This document shows, one piece after another, positions 42,990-51,911 of a DNA stretch of 64,000 nucleotides. The notes under the pieces are model-generated. The model made no database searches and was not told the origin of the DNA. It was given only the letters and a program-made list of their open reading frames with translations. Source of the stretch: Pseudoalteromonas aliena SW19 (lineage in GTDB: Bacteria > Pseudomonadota > Gammaproteobacteria > Enterobacterales > Alteromonadaceae); the NCBI RefSeq assembly GCF_014905615.1, contig NZ_AQGU01000028.1, forward strand, positions 1-64,000, given 5' to 3'. The position numbers were made by a program, and so were the translations under genes. How positions within the stretch are numbered: position 1 is the stretch's first letter; every line of letters begins with the position of its first letter.

Positions 42990-44387
42990 CTAGTGTTCGT
43001 GAGCGTGCTCTTCTTCTTGTGCTATACCTAACCAAGTGATAGCCGCTGGTGGGAATGTAAGTTCTAGTTCACCTTCCACTTCTAGGTCTTCTAAGTGCAC
43101 CTGTACAACGTGTTGAGCAATTGGGTCTGCAACATAAGCAAAGTGACCATTTTGCGCTACTGTCATACTAAAACTCATGCCTTCAGGCATGGTTTTTACG
43201 TCTTGTTCAGTGATATCAACTTGACCTGCTAGTTCCCAGTGCGTGTGACCGTCGTGCGCATGTGCTTTAAGTACGTTTAAAAAGCCTAGGCTGTCTAGTA
43301 CTAAAAAGTGCTCGCCGTTGGCTGAAAACGAATAAGATACTGCACTTGCGCCATCGGCTAGTTGCCATTCTAACGCTTCCATTTCAGCGTCGCTTGGGTT
43401 GATACTTAACAGTACAGCAGCGCCGCCGCCATGACCCGAAGCTATACCAATAAAGGTATCGCTTTTTTCGTGGCCGTATAATCGACCAATTCGTAGATCG
43501 CCTACAGCATCAATGTTGGCCACTTTTACAGCTTCGTACTCGTCATTATGTTGATGCGCTAATAGCACGCCGTCACTACAACCAAATGCGATGGTGTCGT
43601 GGTTTTGTGCTGCACCGTGTAAATCAGGGCAAGTAAGCTCAAGTGTTTGCTCTAGTTCGTATTCGCCATCGTGAAAATGATAAACACCGACTTGATCAGG
43701 CAGGATCTTAGCGTTTGATGTACTCTGTGCATCATCGCGACGAATTGTTGATAATACGTGCTCGCCGCGTGGCTCTGCCACACCGTGCATATTTATATTG
43801 TAGCTAATGCTTGGTAATGCCGCTGTTGCGTTTGTAATATCGTTGTCGGTTAGCACCGCTACTGAGGCGGTTGTGCCTGAGTCTGCATCACCATCATAAA
43901 ATATGGCTAACTTACCATCGTGATTAACGAGGTGGGTAGGGCGGCTGCCGCTGGTTAGTTCATAACTGCTAAGTACAGGGCTTTGTTCGTAGTCATGTAG
44001 GTGTGCACCGTGATCTTCACGCCATAAGCCACCATCAATAAAGCCAAGGTAATCTTGGCTGCGACTTGCAATAAGTGCATAACGAAAATCAGGAGACACT
44101 GACAGCGTATTTGAATCATGTGTTAGGGTGAATGTTTCAAGCAGTTTATTGTCGTCTAAGTCAAAAAAGCTGGCTGCGTTGCTATCAGCGGCAAGTACAG
44201 CGAGTCTTCCTAATGAGTCGATTGTATAGCCGTCGCCGTGGTCGCCACCATCACCGTGATCATGGCCGTCATCAGGCACTGCAATGGGATCTTTTTCAAC
44301 AATGTTGGTTTCTGCATCGCCGCAGGCTGTAATTAATGTACTGCTAATTGCAAGTGCAATAAGTTTTAGTTTGAATAGTTTGGTCAT
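42990..44387 (-). CDS. His-rich metal-binding lipoprotein (zinc locus)
   Basis: A 465-aa lipoprotein (signal ending LITACG, Cys at about 22). A His/Asp/Gly-rich segment near 38-53 (DDGHDHGDGGDHGDG) and a His-rich C-terminus (EEEHAHEH) should bind metal. The rest is beta-rich, with repeats such as LAVLAADSNAASFFDLDDN and FRYALIASRSQDYLGFIDGG that suggest a seven-bladed propeller. It lies 32 bp after the His-rich TonB receptor, with Zur-like boxes upstream of both. A role in handing zinc to or from the receptor is inferred. Cobalt or nickel is possible. Confidence 0.75.
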   Translation of the reverse strand: MTKLFKLKLIALAISSTLITACGDAETNIVEKDPIAVPDDGHDHGDGGDHGDGYTIDSLGRLAVLAADSNAASFFDLDDNKLLETFTLTHDSNTLSVSPDFRYALIASRSQDYLGFIDGGLWREDHGAHLHDYEQSPVLSSYELTSGSRPTHLVNHDGKLAIFYDGDADSGTTASVAVLTDNDITNATAALPSISYNINMHGVAEPRGEHVLSTIRRDDAQSTSNAKILPDQVGVYHFHDGEYELEQTLELTCPDLHGAAQNHDTIAFGCSDGVLLAHQHNDEYEAVKVANIDAVGDLRIGRLYGHEKSDTFIGIASGHGGGAAVLLSINPSDAEMEALEWQLADGASAVSYSFSANGEHFLVLDSLGFLNVLKAHAHDGHTHWELAGQVDITEQDVKTMPEGMSFSMTVAQNGHFAYVADPIAQHVVQVHLEDLEVEGELELTFPPAAITWLGIAQEEEHAHEH

Positions 44388-44419
44388 GTTGTTTTCCTTT
44401 AATTTATAATTTTTATGGC

Positions 44420-46834
44420 TTAGAAATAGCCACGAATGCCTAATGCAAAGCTGCGGCCTGGGCGTGGCGCAATATTCTTTAAGAATGAGCTATGCACACG
44501 GGCTTCTGTGTTCGTTAAATTTGTGCCTCGTAGGTACAAAGAAAGGTCTTGATTGAGTACCGATAAATCATAAGAAATACTGGCATTGACCAAGGTGTAA
44601 CCATCGGTAGCTGTTTCTTCAGGAGCGGTACGGTCTTGCTCTTGGTAGCGAGTGGCATGAATGTGAGCACTGAGTTTTTCGGTTTGGTAGCTAAACTCTG
44701 TACCGAAGCGCAGTGGTGGCGTACGCGGTAGATTGCCACCTGAGTCAAGGCGAGCGCGCACGTAATCTGAAAATAGCTCAAGCTTGAACTCGTCGGTTAA
44801 CTGCCATGCAACTTGCGCTTCAAAACCGTGTAAAGTTACATCGTCCGTCTTAAATAAATAAACAGGTAATTCAGATGAATGATCATGCTCGTCACCGTGA
44901 TCATGGTCATCCTCGTGGTCGTGGACACTTTCAGCGTATAAGCCTGTTTCAACTTGATAATAATAGTTGTCTACTTGGTTATAGAAGGCATTAAAAATGA
45001 AGCCTATATCGCCTTGGGTTTTACGAAAGGTTAAGTCAATATTATTGGCGGTTTCTAAATCAATGGTGTGATCAGATAAGCCTAAATGGCCGTCTTCATG
45101 AATATCAAACAATGCGCCGACTTCATAGGTTGCAGTACCAATATGAGGGCCGAACGACAATAACTCAGAGGCTGATGGCGCACGCTCTGAACGCGACAAT
45201 GACAAGCCTAAATTATAGCTAGGAGCAAAGTCCCAGACTACGCCAGCAGATAAACTAACAGGGGTAAATTCATGCTTTGCGTCAAATACGCGAGTTGCGT
45301 TGCTGTGTTCATCATGGCCGTGATCATGGTCGTCATGTCCACCTACGTCATCGTGCGCGTGGGCATCAATACTAGGTAGTAATACGTTATCTGCATCGAT
45401 AGTTACGCGTTCGGCGCGGCCACCTAATTGCACTAAAAAATCACCAAAGTGTCTTTCTTCCATTAGTGCAATGGCATAGCTTTGTGTTTGTGAAGGAGGG
45501 GTAAACGCTTCTGAGCCTTGTGCTTCAACATCACTTTGTTTGTAATGAAAGCTAATGCCGCCATTCCACTCATTAAATTGACTATGCAGAATGTCTACGC
45601 GTAATTCGTTGGTTTCATTTTTAAATGTGGTGCCAACTGAGCCGTGTTCAATTTCTGCGTGCTCGTAATCTGTAAAACCTGCACGTAGGTTGATTTTATT
45701 AAGCCATTTACTATCTAGGTTGTATTCACCTAATAGTTGCACTTTAGTTTGTTCTAAATCGGCAAATACGCTTTCTTCTTCATCACTGTGCTCGTCTTCA
45801 CCACCGTGAGAGTGACCCGGAATGCCGTATTGACGATTAAATTGCTCGATGGCTAAACCAATAAAGCCTTGATCGAATAAATAGCTGGCGCCAACAGTAA
45901 AGCCGTCAGACTCTTCGTTGCTGTTTTTTACAACATAATCACTATGGTGTTCTGCATGGTCATGATCGTCATGTGCTAATTCAGCCGCGACGGGTATTTC
46001 ATAGTCATTCGCTTCTCGCCAAAATGCATCAGCATAAAAAGCAAACGAATCAGTGCCTGTGGTCGCATTAAAAGAAGCAACGGTTTGGTCATCAACCGAG
46101 TTGTGCTCTACATTCCATTCACCACGAGTTGTACTGTCGGTTGGTACGCGATTATCTACCACATTGACTACCCCGCCAATTGCACCACTGCCGTAAAATA
46201 ACGTTGCAGGGCCGCGTAATACCTCTATTTGTTGTGCGGTAGAAGCCTCCGATGCTACCGAGTGATCGGGACCAACGCGCGAAACATCACTTACATCAAG
46301 GCCATTTTGAGCGATCAGTACACGAGGTCCACTTAAGCCACGAATAATTGGAGTACTGGCGACTTTGGCGTGAAAATTAGTATTAACACCTGGCAGTCTT
46401 TCCAAGCTATCACCGAGTGTTGCGGCTTGTTCGCGTCTTAATTTCTCACCTGATAAAACACTCACCGGAGAGGCTGATTCCATTGCTGACATATGAATTG
46501 GGGTTGCTTCAATGTCAATAACTTCAATTGGTGAGCGCTCTAAATTAAAAGCAACCGATTGGCTATCACTGGTATTGAGCGTGATATCGCGATGAAGATG
46601 GGCATAACCTGGGGCAACAACGTGAAGTTCTTTTAAACCGCCTTTTAAACCCGTTATTACAAACTTGCCGTTTACATCCGCTATAACTTTTATGTCTGAT
46701 CCTTCAACTTCTATGGTTGCGTTACTAACAGCTTTACCTTGCTTGTTTAGCACAACGCCTTCAATGGATTTTGCAAGCACACTTGCGGGTAATAAAGCTG
46801 CTATCAACACAGCTAATTGAGATTTTCGTTTCAT
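44420..46834 (-). CDS. ZnuD-like His-rich TonB-dependent receptor
   Basis: An 804-aa outer-membrane receptor. Signal peptide 1-21, a carboxypeptidase-like beta-sandwich (about 24-100), a plug (LPGVNTNFHAKVASTPIIRGL, ATLFYGSGAIGGVVN) and a 22-strand barrel ending in FALGIRGYF. His-rich loops lie at about 288-297, 340-349, 491-510 and 638-652; such loops mark ZnuD zinc receptors. The start at 46834 is chosen because GAGGCAAG precedes it and because a Zur-like box lies within the longer frame at 46847-46866. Together with the lipoprotein it forms a metal-uptake operon. Confidence 0.85.
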   Translation of the reverse strand: MKRKSQLAVLIAALLPASVLAKSIEGVVLNKQGKAVSNATIEVEGSDIKVIADVNGKFVITGLKGGLKELHVVAPGYAHLHRDITLNTSDSQSVAFNLERSPIEVIDIEATPIHMSAMESASPVSVLSGEKLRREQAATLGDSLERLPGVNTNFHAKVASTPIIRGLSGPRVLIAQNGLDVSDVSRVGPDHSVASEASTAQQIEVLRGPATLFYGSGAIGGVVNVVDNRVPTDSTTRGEWNVEHNSVDDQTVASFNATTGTDSFAFYADAFWREANDYEIPVAAELAHDDHDHAEHHSDYVVKNSNEESDGFTVGASYLFDQGFIGLAIEQFNRQYGIPGHSHGGEDEHSDEEESVFADLEQTKVQLLGEYNLDSKWLNKINLRAGFTDYEHAEIEHGSVGTTFKNETNELRVDILHSQFNEWNGGISFHYKQSDVEAQGSEAFTPPSQTQSYAIALMEERHFGDFLVQLGGRAERVTIDADNVLLPSIDAHAHDDVGGHDDHDHGHDEHSNATRVFDAKHEFTPVSLSAGVVWDFAPSYNLGLSLSRSERAPSASELLSFGPHIGTATYEVGALFDIHEDGHLGLSDHTIDLETANNIDLTFRKTQGDIGFIFNAFYNQVDNYYYQVETGLYAESVHDHEDDHDHGDEHDHSSELPVYLFKTDDVTLHGFEAQVAWQLTDEFKLELFSDYVRARLDSGGNLPRTPPLRFGTEFSYQTEKLSAHIHATRYQEQDRTAPEETATDGYTLVNASISYDLSVLNQDLSLYLRGTNLTNTEARVHSSFLKNIAPRPGRSFALGIRGYF

Positions 46835-46846
46835 TCTTGCCTCTTG

Positions 46847-46866
46847 TGATATGTTATAATGTATCA
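46847..46866. promoter_or_regulatory. Zur-like box 1
   Basis: TGATATGTTATAATGTATCA is a near palindrome with the GTTATAAT core of gammaproteobacterial Zur boxes. It lies 13 bp before the receptor start codon, where binding of zinc-loaded Zur would block expression. Confidence 0.6.
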
Positions 46867-46877
46867 ATTGTGCTTTA

Positions 46878-46894
46878 AATGTTATAATGTAGCA
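46878..46894. promoter_or_regulatory. Zur-like box 2
   Basis: AAATGTTATAATGTAGC repeats the ATGTTATAATGT core 30 bp from box 1. Between the divergent receptor and MerC-family genes it could serve both promoters. Confidence 0.6.
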
Positions 46895-46971
46895 AGTGTA
46901 ATTAACGGTTGTGGTTTAAAGGCTTATTTAAAAGTGAAATTTTTTGCAGGTATTTATTAATGGAGGAAAAA

Positions 46972-47388
46972 ATGAAATCTAGTCAAAATTTAATGGATCG
47001 CCTAGCGATAGGGCTTTCGTTAATATGCACCGTGCATTGTTTTGCAACACCTGTTATTTTGGTGCTTTTACCAAGTTTGGCAGCACTGCAGTTAGATAAT
47101 GAGCAATTTCATATATGGATATTAATGGCGGTGTTGCCCACAAGTTTACTTGCGTTAAGTCTAGGCTGTAAAAAACATAAACAGTTTAGTTATATAGCTT
47201 TTGGGATTGTGGGTTTATGCTTAATGTTACTTGCTATTTTTATAGGGCATGAAGGTGCAGAAAAGGCGCTAACTTTAACTGGCTCAACGTTTATAGCCAT
47301 AGCGCATTGGTTTAACTACCGCCAGTGTCTTAAAAAAGAAGATGGGGATTGCCCGTGCTCTGGTGATACATCGGAGCAGGTTACATAA
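46972..47388 (+). CDS. MerC-family membrane protein
   Basis: A 138-aa protein with four membrane segments (about 11-30, 41-60, 68-87 and 93-110) and the signature CTVHCFATPVILVLLP. Two more cysteines sit in the C-terminal CPCSGD. The start at 46972 follows TGGAGG by 5 bases; a longer open frame from 46909 lacks a ribosome binding site. MerC proteins were named for mercury transport, but no mer genes are present here. Divergence from a Zur-like-boxed receptor points to a role under zinc limitation instead. The transported metal is not known. Confidence 0.85.
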   Translation: MKSSQNLMDRLAIGLSLICTVHCFATPVILVLLPSLAALQLDNEQFHIWILMAVLPTSLLALSLGCKKHKQFSYIAFGIVGLCLMLLAIFIGHEGAEKALTLTGSTFIAIAHWFNYRQCLKKEDGDCPCSGDTSEQVT

Positions 47389-47413
47389 AAAAGACGCCTT
47401 TGCGTCTTTTTTT
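47387..47413 (+). terminator. Terminator after the MerC-family gene
   Basis: AAAAAAGACGC-CTTT-GCGTCTTTTTTT, a strong hairpin overlapping the stop codon region, with a T-run. Confidence 0.9.
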
Positions 47414-47583
47414 GCATTTTATACCTTGCCTTAGGTGTGTTATTAGGTTTTTATATACGGCTCAAAACCGAGCGTCTAATAACTTTTTTGTTGGGCGTAA
47501 AATGCCGCATATGGATCATGTGTATTTAGTTAACTGGCTAAATGTTGCGTATTCATACCCAAACAAGCTACGCAGGATACGTA

Positions 47584-48543
47584 ATGTCAGAAAAGCCACC
47601 TTTCCCGTTAGCACCTCAATCTATAAGTAAGCGCCGCCGTAATATATCAATACTGCTATTAATAGGCGCTAGCTCATTACTTATACGTACGCTAATGTCT
47701 TATAACTTTGATAAAACAGCATTATTATATGTTGGCATACCATTTTTTGTCTCAATCGCTTTACTGTACATAATTAAAAAGCCTGAACAACCCACCTTAA
47801 ACCGATATTACGGAAATTTAGTTTTGTGGTCGCTTATTGTAATGCTTGGCACGTCTGTTGTTTTATTTGAGGGCTTCGTTTGTGTAATTATGTTTATGCC
47901 AATCTACTTTGGCATATTATTGCTTATGTATTTATTTCAGCTACTAACCTGTTATTTACGAAGTAAAAAGAAGGGCACACATTATGCCCATATATTACCG
48001 GCTGTTATTTTTTTAAGTGCATTTGAAGGAGTAGTGCCAAGTGCCAGTTTTGAACGAGAGTATTCGATAACTAAAGAGTTGGTTATAAATGCGACCCCTG
48101 AAGAAATCCAACAAAAACTTATCAAACCTATGCAGTTAGATATTGAGCGTAATTGGCTGTTAAGTTTATTCCCTATGCCAAGCAATATAGAAGCGGGTAC
48201 TTTATCCGCTGGTGATGTGCATCATATTGATTTTACTTATCATCGTTGGTTTGTAACAAACACACACAAAGGGCATATGAAACTAGAGTTAACCCAAGTC
48301 GAAAACGATTATATTCGCACTACATTTTTAGAAGACACGAGCTACATAGGTAACTATTTAAAACTAAAAGGAACCGAAATCCGCTTTATTAAAACTAAAA
48401 ATGGAAATACTAAAGTAGCGCTGACTATTTATTATCATCGATTTTTAGATCCCGCTTGGTATTTTGGTCCAATTCAAGAATACGCTATTGGGCAAACGGC
48501 AGATATGCTTTTGAATGAGCTATTTGTTCCAGAAACAGCTTAG
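47584..48543 (+). CDS. Membrane protein with SRPBCC/START-like domain
   Basis: A 319-aa protein (start at MSEKPPFPLAP; a longer frame begins at 47542). Four or five membrane segments fill about 20-165. The C-terminal part (about 165-318) begins REYSITKELVINATPEEIQQKL, the typical opening of an SRPBCC (START/Bet v1) lipid-binding fold, and ends with a long helix containing IGQTADMLLNELFV. Function is unknown. It ends 1 bp before the start of a fatty-acid desaturase gene, so a role in membrane lipid metabolism is plausible. Confidence 0.72.
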   Translation: MSEKPPFPLAPQSISKRRRNISILLLIGASSLLIRTLMSYNFDKTALLYVGIPFFVSIALLYIIKKPEQPTLNRYYGNLVLWSLIVMLGTSVVLFEGFVCVIMFMPIYFGILLLMYLFQLLTCYLRSKKKGTHYAHILPAVIFLSAFEGVVPSASFEREYSITKELVINATPEEIQQKLIKPMQLDIERNWLLSLFPMPSNIEAGTLSAGDVHHIDFTYHRWFVTNTHKGHMKLELTQVENDYIRTTFLEDTSYIGNYLKLKGTEIRFIKTKNGNTKVALTIYYHRFLDPAWYFGPIQEYAIGQTADMLLNELFVPETA

Positions 48544-48544
48544 G

Positions 48545-49713
48545 ATGGCTATGTACACAAATGAGAGGGTCTTAACAAATAAACAAAGCTGCGCCAAAGC
48601 TGGGCATGTTGTTTTATCCCCAGTAAAAGTGTTGTGGGTAGGTGGGATGATATTAATTGCCATTATAGGTGGCTGGTATACGTTTTCACTTACAGTTTTA
48701 TTTGTTTTTATTATAACGACTAGGGCGTGTTGACCTTTCGTGATTGATTTTGCAGCAGTACGTTTGGTATTTAGGCAAGGCAGAGCCTGTGATGTGTGGT
48801 TGTTCCCCATAAATAGGCGATAACGCAGCATAGATACCAAACATGCGCTGCCCTTTGGGTTCTTTCTAGGGACGATTAACTCTTTGTTGCTCGGTTTTTA
48901 CTTAGCCCACTAGGTTACAAACCTCGCGCCGCGATTAAATCGCCCCTAGATTGAACAAATTTCAATCCACAAAGGTCAACACGCCCTAGTGTTATTTTAT
49001 GCTTTGGGCACTCTCTTGGGATGCATCGTAGACTGATACATAAAAGCTACCAATGCCCCGCGTGGCTTGAATACCTTTTTGTTCATTTAGGTGTAATAGT
49101 TGGTTTAGCTGGGCCTGTAGGCATGATTAAAACCCATGATATGCGCGATTGGGCACAGCGACAGCAGTATTGCCACGACTACTTTGGGCATCAGCAGCCT
49201 ATGTGGAAAGATTTTTTCTGGCAAATTTTTTGCGATATTAAGCTTACTTACCCACCGACTTTTAATATTGAAACATGTGTTACACAAAACAATGCTTATA
49301 GATGTATGGAGAAGACATGGATGCTGCAACAGCTACCTTTGGCACTATTGCTATTTTGGTTGGGAGGCATGCCTTGGGTTGTATGGGGAATATGCGTGAG
49401 AGTCAGTATTTCTATTATAGGTCACTGGCTGATTGGGTGTTTTGCACATAACCATGGACAAAGAAATTGGCATGTAAATCATGCGCATATACAAGGTTAT
49501 AACGTCCCCTTTGCAGCGCTGCTAACAATGGGAGAAAGTTATCATAATAACCACCATGCATTTCCTGGTTCGGCTAACTTTGCTTTAGAAAAAGGCCAGT
49601 TAGATGTTGGCTGGCTAGTACTTAAAAAAATGGAGACATTAGGCTTGGTTTGGGATTTAGTATTACCAAAGCACCTCCCCAAGCGCGATGAATTACAAAG
49701 GATAAATCTTTAG
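48545..49713 (+). pseudogene. Fatty-acid desaturase gene interrupted by a MITE
   Basis: The 5' part (48545-48723) encodes MAMYTNERVLTNKQSCAKAG and membrane segments ending VFIITT; the frame then stops in the inserted element (TGA at 48731). After the element, 48990-49713 continues SVILCFGHSLGMHRRLIH and on to the end. The His boxes HRRLIH, a HNHGQRNWHVNH segment and GESYHNNHHAFP identify a membrane desaturase of the acyl-CoA/acyl-lipid type. Removing 262 bp and one CTAG restores one frame of 300 aa. The gene is therefore a recent knock-out, though the 3' part could start again at the ATG at 49021. Confidence 0.88.
48724..48985. mobile_element. 262-bp MITE in the desaturase gene
   Basis: Terminal inverted repeats GGCGTGTTGACCTTT (48724-48738) and its complement (48971-48985) match perfectly over 15 bp, with further partial matching inside. 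CTAG is duplicated at 48720-48723 and 48986-48989. A 4-bp CTAG-type duplication is seen with IS5-family transposases, which would act in trans; no transposase gene is present in the element. Excision in silico restores the host reading frame. Confidence 0.88.
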
Positions 49714-49714
49714 T

Positions 49715-50572
49715 ATGAAAATGAATTTACTACCAAAGTGGTTGTTATTTTTTTGCGCAGTTATGTGTTTTAAATTAAGTGCCAATACGCCATACGAAAT
49801 CCCCAGAAGTAATGTTTTAGAGCTTACCGAGCCTTCAACTAAGCGCGTTTATCCTATTTATATTCAGCTTCCAACATCATATACAAAACAGCCTGATAAA
49901 ACGTATCCGGTTATTTATGTAACCGATGCACCGTATACCTTTCCCATCGTTGCTGGGGCTACACGATTCCCTATGAATAGCGGCAAAATGCAGCAGGCTA
50001 TTATTGTGGCTATTGGTTATGAAAAAGGCTCTGTTGGCTCCAATAGCCGAATTAGAGATTACACGCCTACCTTTGCAAAAGATTGGAAAAAGCAAACGGG
50101 TAATGCCAAAGGGCATGCTGAGTTTTTACAAAGTACAGTGTTTCCCTTTATCGAAAAAAACTATCGGGCCAGTAACTTACAAAGAACCTACATAGGTAAC
50201 TCGCTAGGCGGCTTATTTGGTGCAACTATTTTACTTTTAACGCCTGATTTATTTAGTAATTATATTATTGGCAGCCCATCGGTTTGGTTTGATAATAATG
50301 CACTATTAGCGTTAAAAGCGCATAAGCCAAAATTGCCTATAAAGGTGTATATATCTGTTGGTGCAAAGGAAACACCAGCCTTTGGTGAGGGGCAAAATAT
50401 GGTTGAAGGCGCAGCGCAGCTGGTGCAAAAAATTAATGCGCTTAAAAGTGACAATATAGAATTAAAAAGTGTTGATATTGAAGGGGCTAGTCATGCAACC
50501 GCATTTCCAACAACAGCAATCCAAGGCTTAGATTGGATGCTGGGTAAAGCGAAAAATAATACAATTAAATGA
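49715..50572 (+). CDS. Secreted esterase, alpha/beta hydrolase (PF00756-like)
   Basis: A 285-aa protein with a signal peptide (MKMNLLPKWLLFFCAVMCF, cut near LSA). The fold is that of esterase D / IroE-like enzymes: YPVIYVTDA, the nucleophile serine in YIGNSLGGLFG, the SPSVWFDN segment, an acidic residue near VGAKETP and the histidine in GASHATAFP. Substrates in the family include ferric-siderophore esters and other carboxyl esters; the substrate here is unknown. It starts 1 bp after the desaturase stop and is probably read from the same transcript. Confidence 0.85.
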   Translation: MKMNLLPKWLLFFCAVMCFKLSANTPYEIPRSNVLELTEPSTKRVYPIYIQLPTSYTKQPDKTYPVIYVTDAPYTFPIVAGATRFPMNSGKMQQAIIVAIGYEKGSVGSNSRIRDYTPTFAKDWKKQTGNAKGHAEFLQSTVFPFIEKNYRASNLQRTYIGNSLGGLFGATILLLTPDLFSNYIIGSPSVWFDNNALLALKAHKPKLPIKVYISVGAKETPAFGEGQNMVEGAAQLVQKINALKSDNIELKSVDIEGASHATAFPTTAIQGLDWMLGKAKNNTIK

Positions 50573-50586
50573 TTCTTAACAAGCAC

Positions 50587-50622
50587 AAAAAAAGCGACTA
50601 CCCAATATGGTGTCGCTTTTTT
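50587..50622. terminator. Terminator between esterase and DUF3297 genes
   Basis: AAAAAAGCGACtACC ... GGTgTCGCTTTTTT forms a hairpin with one mismatch and T-runs on both strands. It serves the convergent genes. Confidence 0.85.
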
Positions 50623-50638
50623 AGTGAATAGTATTAGC

Positions 50639-50893
50639 TTACTTATAAAAGGCTTCAACAGTGCCTTTTCTGGTAAGTAAAAGCGGCTGTCCGCGACGAT
50701 CAAGGCCTTTTGGAGATGCAAATTTTATCCAACCTTCGCTGATGCAGTATTCTTCAACATCAAAACGTTCTTTGCCGTTGAACGTGATACCAATATCGTG
50801 TTCAAAAACGTCTTCCACATGATGTGGGCTGCGTGGATTAATAGAAAGGCGATCTGGTAAAGCAGGTTTTGCGGTAGTGTCGTTCATGGTCAT
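50639..50893 (-). CDS. DUF3297 family protein
   Basis: An 84-aa soluble protein recognised by ALPDRLSINPRSPHHVEDVF, GITFNGKERFDVEEYCISEG and the closing GQPLLLTRKGTVEAFYK. The family is widespread in gamma- and betaproteobacteria and has no assigned function. Start may be this ATG or the next one, two codons later (50887). No operon partner is evident. Confidence 0.85.
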   Translation of the reverse strand: MTMNDTTAKPALPDRLSINPRSPHHVEDVFEHDIGITFNGKERFDVEEYCISEGWIKFASPKGLDRRGQPLLLTRKGTVEAFYK

Positions 50894-51081
50894 ATTCTAT
50901 ATTGAATGAAGTATGCGCTATTGTAGGCAATACAAAGCTTTCGCTCAAGAGAGATAGTAGTAAATGTGTTTAAAAATGTACTAATTAATGAGTTGTGTAT
51001 ACAAATGAGATTGCGCTTGGAAAATATTTACAGAGGAGGTTTTGAAGATATTTGACTAAATAATTATAAAGGTAAAAATAT

Positions 51082-51104
51082 TAATGGGTTATCTCTAACC
51101 CACT
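51082..51104 (-). terminator. Terminator of cold-shock gene 1
   Basis: TAGTGGGTTA-GAGA-TAACCCATTA on the minus strand. Equivalent hairpins follow the other two copies (51481-51500 and 51879-51900), so each gene has its own terminator. Confidence 0.7.
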
Positions 51105-51118
51105 AAATTGTTTAGCAA

Positions 51119-51328
51119 TTAGATGCTAACAATGTTTTCAGCTTGTGGACCTTTTTGACCTTGAGTAACAGTAAACTGCACACGTTGGCCTTCAGCAAGA
51201 GTTTTAAAACCGTCGCCAGAGATTGCGCTGAAATGTGCGAACACGTCTGCGCCAGATTCTTGCTCGATAAAACCAAAACCTTTAGCTTCGTTAAACCATT
51301 TTACTGAACCAGTAGTTGTATTAGACAT
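51119..51328 (-). CDS. CspA-family cold-shock protein, copy 1
   Basis: A 69-aa single cold-shock domain. RNP1 is KGFGFIEQ and RNP2 is DVFAHFSAI. It binds single-stranded RNA and DNA and prevents secondary structure. The protein is identical to copy 2 and differs from copy 3 at a few positions. The 5' leader is at least 100 bases and nearly identical to that of copy 2. Each copy has its own leader and terminator. Confidence 0.95.
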   Translation of the reverse strand: MSNTTTGSVKWFNEAKGFGFIEQESGADVFAHFSAISGDGFKTLAEGQRVQFTVTQGQKGPQAENIVSI

Positions 51329-51480
51329 AATGTGTATCCTAAAAAATTAATATAAGTGTGCCTGAAAAGAGGCGATTGAGCCGGAAAAAATAGTTAACTT
51401 GAGGATATCGTGTAGGATTATTACTAAAACAACTCGGTACTAACAAATAAAACAGAACTTCTTTCAAACTAGTATTCAAA
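51329..51480 (-). promoter_or_regulatory. Cold-shock 5' leader and promoter region, copy 1
   Basis: The region upstream of copy 1 (51329-~51470) is nearly identical to 51726-~51867 upstream of copy 2. The long conserved leader contains AGGATATCGTGTAGGATTA and a GCCTCTTTTCAGGC-type hairpin, and ends in AGGATACACATT before the ATG. Conserved long leaders are typical of csp mRNAs, where structure changes with temperature control translation. Confidence 0.55.
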
Positions 51481-51500
51481 ATGGGTTATTGCTAACCCAT
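51481..51500 (-). terminator. Terminator of cold-shock gene 2
   Basis: ATGGGTTATT-GC-TAACCCAT hairpin just after the stop of copy 2. Confidence 0.7.
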
Positions 51501-51515
51501 TAAATTGTTTAGCAA

Positions 51516-51725
51516 TTAAATGCTAACAATGTTCTCGGCTTGTGGGCCTTTTTGACCTTGAGTAACAGTAAACTGTACACGTTGGCCTTCAGCAAGAGTT
51601 TTGAAACCGTCGCCAGAGATTGCGCTGAAATGTGCGAACACGTCTGCGCCAGATTCTTGCTCGATAAAACCAAAACCTTTAGCTTCGTTAAACCATTTTA
51701 CTGAACCAGTAGTTGTATTAGACAT
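51516..51725 (-). CDS. CspA-family cold-shock protein, copy 2
   Basis: Amino-acid sequence identical to copy 1, with a few synonymous differences (for example AATGTTCTCGGCTTGTGGGC against AATGTTTTCAGCTTGTGGAC). The repeat spacing to copy 1 is 397 bp. RNP1 and RNP2 are intact. The leader is almost base-for-base identical to that of copy 1, so the duplication is recent or kept alike by gene conversion. Confidence 0.95.
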   Translation of the reverse strand: MSNTTTGSVKWFNEAKGFGFIEQESGADVFAHFSAISGDGFKTLAEGQRVQFTVTQGQKGPQAENIVSI

Positions 51726-51878
51726 AATGTGTATCCTAAAAAATTAATATAAGTGTGCCTGAAAAGAGGCGATTGAGCCGGAAAAAATAGTTAACTTGAG
51801 GATATCGTGTAGGATTATTACTAAAACAACTCGGTACTAACAAATAAAACAAAACTTCTTTCAAACTAGTATTTTTTA

Positions 51879-51900
51879 ATGGGTTATTGCTAACCCATTA
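51879..51900 (-). terminator. Terminator of cold-shock gene 3
   Basis: AATGGGTTATT-GC-TAACCCATT hairpin just after the stop of copy 3. Confidence 0.65.
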
Positions 51901-51911
51901 AACGAAAGCAA

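Noticed and set aside
46909-46971. Longer start of the MerC-family gene
   Set aside because: The 21 extra residues have no ribosome binding site and would not fit the MerC N-terminus, whereas the ATG at 46972 follows TGGAGG.
46972-47388. Mercury-resistance operon
   Set aside because: No merA, merR, merT or merP is present and the neighbours are zinc-type genes with Zur-like boxes.
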